NCBI GenBank assembly: GCA_030704615.1
Contig: CM060731.1
Location: forward strand, 14,882,001 to 14,942,000
Origin: Takakia lepidozioides
Taxonomy: Eukaryota; Streptophyta; Takakiopsida; Takakiales; Takakiaceae
Length of the DNA stretch: 60,000 nt
Direction of reading: 5' to 3'
Below the pieces are notes generated by a model, which saw nothing but the letters and a program-made list of their open reading frames with translations, was not told where the DNA came from and did not search any database. Of the stretch, positions 23,087 through 32,955 are shown piece after piece. A program made the position numbers and the translations under genes. Numbering within the stretch: position 1 is the stretch's first letter; each line of letters starts with the position of its first letter.

Positions 23087-23265
23087 CAAGGGCGAAGAGG
23101 TGGACTAGACGAACGACATAATCTATCTTCTTTACGTCCATACAGAAGAGTGAGGGTTTGGGGTTTACGGCCTCTCCTTCAGAACCTCTGTGTTGTGGCT
23201 CATCTTGTTATGGAGGCTTCAGTACCGTTGTCCTGATTCTAGAGTTGCAAGTGGGTGGGTTTTCG
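23087..23265. promoter_or_regulatory. Putative bidirectional promoter between RAD4 and PDCD2
   Basis: The candidate RAD4 start (minus, 23086) and the PDCD2 start (plus, 23266) are divergent and about 180 bp apart, so both promoters must share or overlap this segment if the RAD4 start is correct. No TATA box is obvious. Confidence 0.45.
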
Positions 23266-24663
23266 ATGGCGGAAGGGGACGTAAGGGATGGAGGTGGTGG
23301 ACTGGAGACAGAATTGTCAGATCTGCGTGTGGAGGATGGAGCTGCCTTGGGAGACATGGATTATGAGAGTGGAGAGGAATGCGAAAATGAGGATGTGTTG
23401 GTGGGACTGGGATTTGTGCAGGCAGTGGAGCAGCCATGGAAGATATCCCGCCATCACTTTCCAAGCAAGGTGGGTGGGACCCCGGCATGGCTGGACCCCG
23501 TCCATCTGCCCGAGGGAGATCGGATTCGCTGTGGGATTTGTGGGAATCCATTAGGGTTTCTGTTGCAGGTTTATGCGCCCATCGATGGCAATAAGGAGGC
23601 GTTTCATAGGAGTCTCTTTGTTTTTGTTTGTCCAAATATGGCATGCCTGCAGCAAGACCAGCACCATCAATGCAAACTGCCCTCCGCTAAGCCCTGCAGA
23701 AGTGTTAGGGTTTTCCGATCGCAGCTTCCTCGCAGCAATCCGTTCTACTCGTATGATCCCCCATTGTCCGATGGGCAGGATTCCCCCTCCTGCAAGGGCG
23801 CTCCTCTGTGCACCTGGTGTGGGACTTGGAAAGCTCACAGTCTTTGTGGAGGGTGTAAGAAGGTGCGCTACTGTTGCACTGGTCACCAACTTGATCATTG
23901 GCGGGCAGGGCATGCCAGATTCTGCCGTCAGGTTCAAGCTGCTTCAGATCCCGCAAAGGAGATATCTGTAGGAAATATTGCAGCTATGAATGAAGCTGTG
24001 GAATCTTCCAGAGAGTCAGATGCAACAGGTATTTGTCAAACAACGTCAGGACATGCTAAGGAGGGCCTAATTGAAAACCCTGCAGTACCAACAGCGGCTG
24101 GAATAACACTTGCTGCTAGCGACAAGTTATGGCCAGAAATGGAGCTTTTGGTTGATGAAGAAGACAATTACGAGGATGTTGCTGAGGACGGAAGCGAAGG
24201 TCCTCATAATCCTGTGAATAGGGCCGAGCAGTTGCTGGATGACTATGAGAGGAGGAGAAAGGAAGGCGAGGAGTTTTCTGCCAGGGATGTGCAAGACGTG
24301 GAGGAGGCATCTCGAGAGCAACAGCATTGGGCAGCTTTCCAAGCGCGGCTCGCCAGGGCGCCAGACCAAGTACTGCGGTATTGCAGGTCATCGGGCGCAA
24401 AGCCCATGTGGCCTTCATTGGAAGGCCAGCCAAAGAGTAGTGACATTCCTGCTTGTCCTCACTGTGGAGGTTCCCAGACATTTGAGCTGCAATTGCTGCC
24501 ACAGCTGCTCTATTTCTTGCAAGTTCAAAATGAGGCAGACTCGAATTCACTTGACTGGGCAACCATTGTGGTCTATTCATGTGCTGCATCATGTGACGAG
24601 GTAGCAGTGGGAAATGATACTTACATGGAAGAGTTTGCGTGGGTGCAGTTGGCTGTGACATGA
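23266..24663 (+). CDS. PDCD2: Programmed cell death protein 2 (PDCD2)-like, MYND zinc finger
   Basis: Single-exon reading frame of 465 aa from ATG 23266 (MAEGDVRDG). The frame is open further upstream but without another ATG. After an acidic N-terminus comes the PDCD2 core (LGFVQAVEQPW; GGTPAWLDPVHLPEG; RCGICGNPLGFLLQVYAPID, with C-x2-C). Residues ~182-226 form a MYND finger with the Cys/His series CTWCGTW, CGGCKKVRYC, HQLDHWRAGH and C. The C-terminal PDCD2_C domain carries QVLRYCRSSGAKPMWPS, CPHCGGSQTFELQLLPQLL and DWATIVVYSCAASC. In other eukaryotes PDCD2-type proteins are chaperone-like factors for ribosomal protein uS5 (RPS2) and 40S assembly. The length fits plant homologs. It is head-to-head with RAD4. 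Confidence 0.95.
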   Translation: MAEGDVRDGGGGLETELSDLRVEDGAALGDMDYESGEECENEDVLVGLGFVQAVEQPWKISRHHFPSKVGGTPAWLDPVHLPEGDRIRCGICGNPLGFLLQVYAPIDGNKEAFHRSLFVFVCPNMACLQQDQHHQCKLPSAKPCRSVRVFRSQLPRSNPFYSYDPPLSDGQDSPSCKGAPLCTWCGTWKAHSLCGGCKKVRYCCTGHQLDHWRAGHARFCRQVQAASDPAKEISVGNIAAMNEAVESSRESDATGICQTTSGHAKEGLIENPAVPTAAGITLAASDKLWPEMELLVDEEDNYEDVAEDGSEGPHNPVNRAEQLLDDYERRRKEGEEFSARDVQDVEEASREQQHWAAFQARLARAPDQVLRYCRSSGAKPMWPSLEGQPKSSDIPACPHCGGSQTFELQLLPQLLYFLQVQNEADSNSLDWATIVVYSCAASCDEVAVGNDTYMEEFAWVQLAVT

Positions 24664-27429
24664 GATCAGTATGTATACGCCGGTTCAAGGTCTTTCTCTG
24701 TAACTCCGTGTTGTACCACCAATGCAGCTTGTTGCCACAGGCAAGTTTTGGCACACACAGCACGCCACAGTAAATATCAATCTACAAATGGGAGACATTG
24801 GTCGGGAGAGAGTTATAGGGGTTCCTATGGGAGATCTGATGATCTGGGAACTGTTTTATCTCTGTAGACCATTTTGTGAGAGTTGACTGTGCAAGTACGT
24901 TTTGTCCAAAGGGAGAATTTGCATAGGATCTGAAGTCTAGCCCTCCTGTTCTCCCATCTCTTTCAATCTCTCTCCCCTACTCTTTTTATGGCCTTGCGCA
25001 CACCTTTCATGAGGTGGCTTCCAAATCTGATTTTGTCGAATACTTGGTGATCAAATGAGCCAAGATTTCACAGTGAATTATCTGGAGTTCTAATCCAGTT
25101 TTTGTTGGAAGGTAGTTGAATCCCCAACTAATTATCAAGAATTTTTCACAGTTTGTAGTTTGCTCTGATTGGCTTGTGTAAAGGTCTTCTTTTAGGAGGA
25201 CAACTAAGCGACTCCCACGGAAGGTGCCTCCCTCAGCACTGTCAAGAGGAAACAATGCTCGTCACATTTTTGGTAGAATACTAATTCCTCCACTAAGAGG
25301 CTGTCCAACTGAACATAATGCTGAACAAATGGAGTTTCCTATGTGCTAAGCATGGGGCTAGCACCACAATACATCAATTAATGTATTGTGCCCAACACTC
25401 TCCATTTCTATAAACAATATGCATACTGTTCTTCACCCATCCTTTTTCCAACTCATGCAAGGCTTTTTGAACAAGTATGATTTGGAGCTATGGTCTGCAC
25501 CAATGTTGGGCTGGTATGTCCATTTTTTAATACCAGACTGGTCCTGGTATGAAGGGTCCCACCCCTTTTTCATACCAGGCTGGTATAGGTATCTATACAG
25601 GTATGAGCAACTTGGGTATGAATCTGGTATGAGTAGTTGTACTTTGGGCTGTATATGAGTATGGTACTGGTATTGCCCTTTCTCTGTAGTGATATTGGCA
25701 CTGGTATGGTATTTCTACAGCTCACCATACATAGAAATAAATGTCATTTAGCACAAAGCTAATTTTAATCCAAGCCCTGAAACACTAGGCAAAGGTAACC
25801 TAAAGTAGCACGAAACAGCAAATGAAGTCTAAATTGCAACGTGGAGCCTTGAATTAACCAAATTATAGTACAGGGTATAACTAGCTGCACTAACATATAC
25901 TCATACCTACCTCCAATCGCCATGAACTCACCGCAATACTGGTATCGGGACCATGCTATTCCTCCATATACCCAGACTGGTATGGTATGTGTGGGGGGAA
26001 TCCTAAAGCCATACTCCCCCAGTACGTGTATCACATGGGTACATTGGTTCTTTCATACCCGACTGGTATGTTCTTCAATATATATATTCATACCTGTATT
26101 CCACACCTAGGTTCAACCAGGTATACCAGTCCAACACTGGTCTGCACCAGTGTTGTACTGGTATGTGCCAGTAGGCCGGGGTATGTGCACTAGTATGAGT
26201 AAGGGTATTGTAGAACATACCAATTGGGTATGTCTTGGGGCATATACCCCTGCTATACCATGGACCTGGGTTTTGAACACTGGACCTACCCCCCTACCTA
26301 CCATACCAGTCTAAGTATGAACTACTTTCATACTGAGCTTGAGACCCGTATTGAGGATTGATGAACCCAAGCTAGCCTGGGTGTGTGTAATGATACAATC
26401 GGGGTAGAAGGTATGGCGTACAATGATCAGCATACAAGGTACAATATGCACGATTTCTTTAGTTTTTGTCATGGCATCGAGCTTTTTTCCCATTTGTTAC
26501 AATCCAGCCTTACAATACAAAGACCTTCACTAATTTATGAGCAATACAAATTAGTTTGCATGGGCATGTGTGATTGCAATTTTTTTTTACCTTTTGTATG
26601 TTGCCCTCAATCTAGTTTTAATTTCAGCTTTGAATATAATATGATGATTGTTAGGGTATACCATATCATTGCACATGTTCCCCCCATATGTCATTTGAAT
26701 TTTTGCCATACCCATGCCTGGGACCAGGGTATCTCAAAATTGGAAATACCCATACCCATCCTATAACCTACCTGGCCAGTCCTAATCTACCCCAGGCCCT
26801 ATGAGTTGGACCCAAAAGCCAAGTTGGACCTACCCGTACCAGTCTGGTATGTCAAAATGGACATACTCTATAACACTGGTATGTACATGCCCCTCAATGG
26901 TACTATCAGCCCTTGAGGACATACAACATTAGGAGTGGTGTCAAAGATTTGGGCAACTAGCCTTGGTGTACGACTGGTTGGACCAATCATGGGGAGTGGT
27001 TCCTCCCATACAAGCTCACAACCAGAAGAGAATTCTGCCCATTGCCACCAGGCTTGGGCTTCTGAAAATGCCAATCTTGATTTAGGCACTTAAGTATCTT
27101 TTGAAAAACTTCAATATGCACAAGGTCAGGCTCATCTCTAGCTTATGAGAGCTCAAATCGTGTGGTTGTTTGGGCCGCTCTCTCTCTACAATTCAGCCTT
27201 ACAAAGTGCTCATCTAGATTCACTTTTAGAGTACAATAATTCACCTTGCTCCAGATAGGCATTCGTTGCTTGAGTGAAATGTTTGTTGTGTAACATTGAG
27301 AGCGAGAGAGAGAGTTGACCCCAATCGAAGTAGGTGTAGCTGAGAGCCTCTTTCATTTCCCCATTCTACTCTAAAACATGCATTGTGCGGTTATCTGTTT
27401 TTTTCTTTTTCTATTTTACAATGTCATAT
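24664..27429. other. Repeat-rich intergenic region
   Basis: No gene. Contains a 10-bp-arm hairpin CACAATACAT/ATGTATTGTG (25365-25390), a long stretch (about 25500-26330, and again around 26840-26890) dense in CTGGTATG and CATACCAG, and one copy of a 430-bp repeat (25699-26134). The rest has no recognised feature. Confidence 0.65.
25699..26134 (+). repeat. Dispersed repeat, copy A (about 430 bp)
   Basis: Shares collinear blocks with 31454-31875: CACTGGTATG..ATTTC, CTCACCATACATAGA, GAAACACTAGGCAAAGG, GGAGCCTTGAATTAAC, GCACTAACATATACTCATAC, GCAATACTGGTAT and CTAGGTTCAACCAGGT. No coding content was seen. It is bordered by CTGGTATG-rich sequence. Confidence 0.85.
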
Positions 27430-27970
27430 TATCTATAGAAGTGATTAAAATTCTTTGAGATATACTCCCCATTGCCATCACACCAAATTGCTTTGATACT
27501 TTCTTCAGTTTAATTCTACACTACTGCTTCAAATGCCTTTAAACATCTCAAACTTGTTTTGCATTGTGTAAAAATATTTTCTTTGAAAAATCATCAATGA
27601 AGGTAAAAAATACTTCACTTTTCCATATGACAGCTTTTCCAGGTGATCTAAGAATGTATAGATCATTATATACCAATTCAAAAACCTTCTTTCTTTGAGG
27701 ACCTCCATCTTTTGGAAATAAATTGTGGTGGTATTTAGCATACACACATTTGGGACACTCACTAGATAGCCAAGTTGTTAGGGCATAATTCCATTTCGTA
27801 GTAACCACTCTTGGGTGTCTTTCTTCCTATCAAAAAACAGTAGCCCTTTGGGATCAAATAACGCCATAAGTTACGCTTGCTTTGACAAGAGTCCACATTT
27901 GCCCAATCTCTAATAAGATCCATGTCTTCAACAATTGTAGTGGTTGACATAAATGTCAATCTGTGCACTG
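27430..27970 (-). pseudogene. Ty1/copia integrase relic
   Basis: On the minus strand: a gag-pre-integrase-like CPKCVYAKYHHNLFP, then VFELVYNDLY (family pattern L-x2-V-H-x-D-L), then FFTFIDDFSKKIF (family FLTFIDDFSR), a frameshift near 27550, then IKAIWCDGNGEYISKNF (family DNGGEY). Several stops and a frameshift show it is dead. No LTRs were identified nearby. Confidence 0.8.
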
Positions 27971-29150
27971 AGACAAAATATTTGATGCCACATGTGACAC
28001 GTATTGAGAGTCATATCACAGTCTACAATCACAGCTTGAAAAGCTCCAACCAACTTATATAATCTCGCATCTCAACTATCTCAACTATCATTTCATTCGA
28101 ATTGTTGATCTTCAATCAACAACTATTGGTACACAAATTCAATCTTAACTTATATCCTATTCAGTTAGTTGACTAACGGACAAAAGAATATTTCTCAATT
28201 TTGAAAAATACAAAATATTTTTAATGTCTTTCGACACTATAGCTGGTAATTGAAACACATTATACCTTCTCAGCCGTAAACATCGATGCTAGTATTGGTG
28301 TTTCCTAGATATATTTTTTGACCCAAAGAGAATTATTTGAAGGTTGAGAATACTTCATTTCGAAAGATGTATGTTGAGATGCTCCTCAATCAACAAAACC
28401 CGAATTCAAAGACCTCAAGAACGAATACAAATATCTCAAAAACGAATACAAGACCTCAAGAACGAATTCAAAGAGACGGTGGGCGGCCTCAAGGATGATC
28501 TCCGCAAGGTGTCCAACAAGAAAATAAATCTACATGAAGATGAGGTCGTTATTTTTAAGGTATCTGTTTTTGTACATACTTGACAATTCCACGGACATTC
28601 TATTTGCGGATTGTTTTCAAATACGAAGTTGTGATTACACTACATGTGAGGGATAATGAAACACACCAGTTGGAGGTGAGAGATGGTCCATCACACTTTG
28701 ACACACAGATGGTATGAATCCAACCCGACATCCCACAACTCGTAAAATAGACGTAGGTCGAGAAGACTCCGGCCGCAACGGGCATACCGGATGCGTGGCT
28801 TGTGAAGCCCCATTTCAAGCCTTGATGAAGTTTAAACTTGAAAACATATGAGAAGAGAGATAATGAAATACACTAGTTGGAGGTGAGAGATGGTCCATCA
28901 CACTTTGACACACCGATGGTATGAATCCAACCCGACATCCCACAACTCATAAAATAGACGCAGATCAAGAAGACTGCAACACCAAATGTGCATGATTTGA
29001 TGACACCAAATCATGTACATCCTCATCTGCATGCTGCATCCTTGATCTGAGCCTTCTTCCACAACACATTCCTTAGCATGTCAATCAATGCCTATGAGAA
29101 TCGCCATCCTGTTCTTAGTATGGAGAGCTCTCGTAACTTTTTGGTAATTT
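27971..29150. other. Non-coding stretch with short repeats
   Basis: Contains a small run of direct repeats of the type CTCAAGAACGAAT (about 28415-28473) and a 121-bp direct repeat pair (28648-28768 and 28855-28975). No gene is recognised. Confidence 0.6.
28648..28975. repeat. Direct repeat pair, 121 bp each, 207 bp apart
   Basis: 28648-28768 and 28855-28975 match closely (for example GGAGGTGAGAGATGGTCCAT, GAATCCAACCCGACATCCCA). The intervening 86 bp is unique. This is a local duplication or two copies of an element. Confidence 0.9.
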
Positions 29151-29179
29151 GATGTCCACTCTTTCAATATTCACAACAA

Positions 29180-29593
29180 GGTATTCTATCTCGACTCGGC
29201 TCTGGATTATATGTAGATGTTTGTCGAGCTTTGGATCTAGAACTCCACCAAGTGGTGGCTATCAAGAGGGTGGAGGATGTGTTCAGCTGTACACAAATGA
29301 CCAAACAAGAGTTGAGCAAGGTTTGTATCCTCCAACATTTGGCCCATTCCAACATTATATCTTTCAAGAAGGTGTTCAGTGTGCACACAATGGGGTGCAC
29401 CAACCTCTATATGGTTACTGAATTCGCAGAAGAGAGAGACCTTGCTGATCGTCTAGCTAATCAGCTTGAGCCTATGCCAGCATCTAATTTACAATCTATC
29501 ATCAAAGAGGTACTTCAAGCCGTTCAGTACTTTGGAGGGATTCAAATGTTCGATCCACAATTGATGGGGGTTGACTATATAAGAATGTTGTAA
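29180..29593 (+). pseudogene. Protein kinase N-lobe fragment (MAP-kinase-like)
   Basis: Translation gives ILSRLGSGLYVDVCRALDLE, then HQVVAIKRVEDVFSCTQ, then KVCILQHLAHSNIISFKKVF, then NLYMVTEFAEERDLADRL. This is the glycine loop, the VAIK lysine, the helix-C region and the hinge of a MAP-kinase-type domain. It ends in non-kinase sequence after VQYFGG. The HRD and DFG motifs are absent, so only the N-lobe survives. Confidence 0.75.
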
Positions 29594-30744
29594 AAAATTG
29601 TATTTGAAAAAATTGAAAGTGCATATGAGTATTTGTTGTTGGTGTAGCATCAAATAATTATCATGATATCTTTTTCTTCTAGTGATCATACTCAAATCGA
29701 GATATTGTTCGATGGCCACAGTTCCATATGTATAAAATTAAGATTGGAGTTCATTCTCCATGAGAAAGATTTGCGGGAGATAATTTAAATTTGAAAGGAA
29801 GTTGTTGCACATGTTGAACAACTTGAAGATGAAGAGATCATGAGTATAAGTGCTCTCCTGAGTACGACAACTGAACTAGAAAGCTAAATTGGCAAAAACT
29901 ATGTTGTTGAATGTCGTTGATTCATTTGCTTCATCAAGTGGTACATGCCCAATTTACAAAAGAGGCATGAACAAATCTTTGTTCCAATTATGAGAGGAAC
30001 CATGTTGTCAATCAACTTTATCCCACCCGAGGGTTGAGCAACTTGAAAAGGGAATTAGAAATGAGTTGGTGAACAAGTCTACATTGATAAACTTAAAACT
30101 ACTGCTATTTATTAGATCTACATAAGTCATCACGTTTTAGATGAAGATTTGACAGTTATTGTTTATGGCAGTTTATCACCTTCATTTTAGATAATATATC
30201 TTGGTACCCAAAATAATGATCTGACTATGGACTTAGCGACATGATTATTGTTGCAAAAATGGATGCATTGCCAATAAGAAGAACACATTTATGGCATAAG
30301 TTAGGCTGTAATGACATCGAATATCAAGAAATTCTCACGTTTTAAAATCTCTGCAAACAACTAAGTAAATTACACAAAAAGAGACTATTTTTTATAAAAA
30401 AATGTGGATCTTGTTTTTTTTTGTAGCATCAAAGGTCATTGTGCAGTCGACTACTTCAAGAAAAAGAAAGATGAGCTTCTTGTTATAACATTAGTTGATT
30501 GGACATCCACGTTCATACTATAGAAGATGTTGAGGAAAAAAAACAGTTAGAAATTGAGGTTAACATAATTCATCGTGTTCATTACTATCGATTTTAGGAA
30601 GCTTTATCCATAGTGCAACTACACTTGGAACAACATCCAAAAGATGTAACCATGCTAACGATGAGCTTATTTCTTTGGATTTCAATGGCATGCATGTTCA
30701 AAATCACCACCAAAGAACGTTAGATTCTGATTTCGATTCCATCT

Positions 30745-30747
<3 letters not shown>

Positions 30748-30788
<41 letters not shown>
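30748..30788. repeat. TA/TG compound microsatellite
   Basis: A run of TA dinucleotides passes into a run of TG dinucleotides. Confidence 0.95.
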
Positions 30789-30790
<2 letters not shown>

Positions 30791-31453
30791 GGGAGACGTT
30801 TGTACGTTTGTTTGTAGCGTTGAGATGTCCCAAACCGCAAGGATACATAGGAGATTGCACTTGGACTTAGATGACACTGGAGATTTGGGCCAATGGCACA
30901 GGCTACCCTAGTAGAACTTAAGTGTCGTGCACCTAAGCATCATGCCACAACATACATCGCTGTCCACCATACATTCTAAGCACACAATCCTAGAAAACTA
31001 TCCCACAATGATAATGAAAGTGAACACAATGAAAACACTCACTCATGAATCCACTCAATCACATAAACTAAGTCAAACCAATGGCACCTTTGCTAAAGGA
31101 ATCCATCCTACAAAGCCCTCACCACATTCCCACTCAATACCTAGAGCTATGGAGGTGAGAGAGGCTCATGGAGGCTCAACTACAAGAAGATGAGCCCTCC
31201 TCCACATTCACAAGGGAAAACCCATCCCCATGTCTCAAGTGAGGTTTGACACCTTCCCTAGCATGTGAGACCAATGAAGTCCCAACTAGGTAATTCTAAT
31301 TAACCATGACTAAAACCATGACATAAGAAACGTGGGAGCAATAGCTCGAGTATATTGCACATGAATAAAGTAAGAGAGGTCTGGAAATGCATTAAGGGAA
31401 TTACTAATATTTAAAAAAAACTAGTATCGACTTTTTTTTTTAGTGGTACCCTG

Positions 31454-31875
31454 CACTGGTATGATATTTCCACTGCTCACCATACATAGACATAAATATC
31501 GTTAAGCACACACATCAAATTGTAATCTAAATTATGAAACACTAGGCAAAGGCAACCCAAAGATGCCTGAAACAACGGTGAAAGGCAAACGAAGTAATTG
31601 CAACCAGGAGCCTTGAATTAACAAACTGGTAGTAGTGATTGCTGCACTAACATATACTCATACCTAGCTCCACCAAGAACCCACTGCAATACTGGTATTG
31701 GGACCTTGCTACCCCCCGCAGACTGGTTTGGTATGTGTGGGTGAAACCTTGTAAGAAATACTTCCCCTGAGTACACGTGTATCACCTGAGTACATTGGTT
31801 CATTCATACCCCAGTGGTATGTTTGTACTCACACCTGTATTCCCTATCTAGGTTCAACCAGGTGTACCGGTCCAA
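31454..31875 (+). repeat. Dispersed repeat, copy B (about 420 bp)
   Basis: Same orientation and block order as 25699-26134, about 5.75 kb away, with small indels. The two copies are clearly related but diverged. Confidence 0.85.
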
Positions 31876-32955
31876 GCATCAACAGACCTCTTTTCATGAT
31901 CAGCAAAAACACAGTTCAGTAAAAAGATCCCTGTTACTGGCCGGTGTCCCCTTTCTCAGCCTCCATGTCCTCTCATGTGAGGTTATTTTTTCCTCATTAT
32001 CAATACATTTGGCCTCTCTGGAGCCTTCAATCAAAAAAAGAAATAAAAAAGAAAAAAATCTAGACCTTCTCTAGTGCTCCCTCTACCTAACTTAGCCTTC
32101 AGCTTGCTCTCCAAGGCAAGAAAGTCAAGGACTCTACTCCGTTAATAGCACTGCTGCAGCAGCTAGCAAGGCATGGCTCTGCTTTTGAGATCCTAGGTAG
32201 GTGGTCCCAGGGCTGCGAGCAGGTAGCTGCTGAGACCTCGGCATAAGCACACTTGGGTCGAAGCGATTGCAACAAAAAACAAACAAGGGTAGCAGGATCG
32301 CGGAAGATGGTAGTAGAGACCAGGACAGTGCAAGGAGGTTGAAGAAATGGTCAGAGCGCTTTTTCGTTGAAATTGAGTGTCTACTGTCAGTGTCGGTACG
32401 ATGGACACCATTGGATGTATGTTGATAAACTTGGGCGATACGGAGTACTGCTGTAACGGAGCATCCCACTCCCTGCCTCTCCAGCTTCCACTTCGAGAGC
32501 GAGGGAGAGATCCCACCTAGCTCAGATACCGACCCACAGACAAATATATGTCTTTCATCATCTTTCATCACTTATCCTAGTATGCTGCCGATAGAGAGAA
32601 ACGTGTCTGAGAGAGAGAACGCGGGTAGCCACTCTTTGCCCGCGCATATTGGAGGAAAGAGTGACCGCGTGCCAGAAGAAGAGTCGGTATAAGAAGTACC
32701 CCTGGAGACCTGAAAACCCATTTTGAGGAAGAGAATACCTGGGTGTCTTGCGGAACTAACGACAATTGTGACTGAAAAGGGAATTGCAGAGTTCTGCATT
32801 GACTAGAGAGATTGACAACACATAGAGAAGGTCGTGATCCGGGGGAAGAAGCAAAGCTAACTCAAGACGGGAAGTATATACATTAATTGGCTCAGAAGGA
32901 CTGGTATCGGGTGCTTGTGAGTACCTGGGATCAGTGTAGGCGACCGAGACAGAGA

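Larger units (their letters stand above)
29594..32955. other. Gene-free region with relics and simple repeats
   Basis: At about 30425-30480 a CSIKGHCAVDYFKKKKD-like stretch weakly recalls a retroelement gag zinc knuckle. There is a TA/TG microsatellite (30748-30788) and copy B of the 430-bp repeat (31454-31875). The segment 32130-32880 has long frames on the minus strand without a recognised family and is probably the 5' flank of the next gene. Confidence 0.5.
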
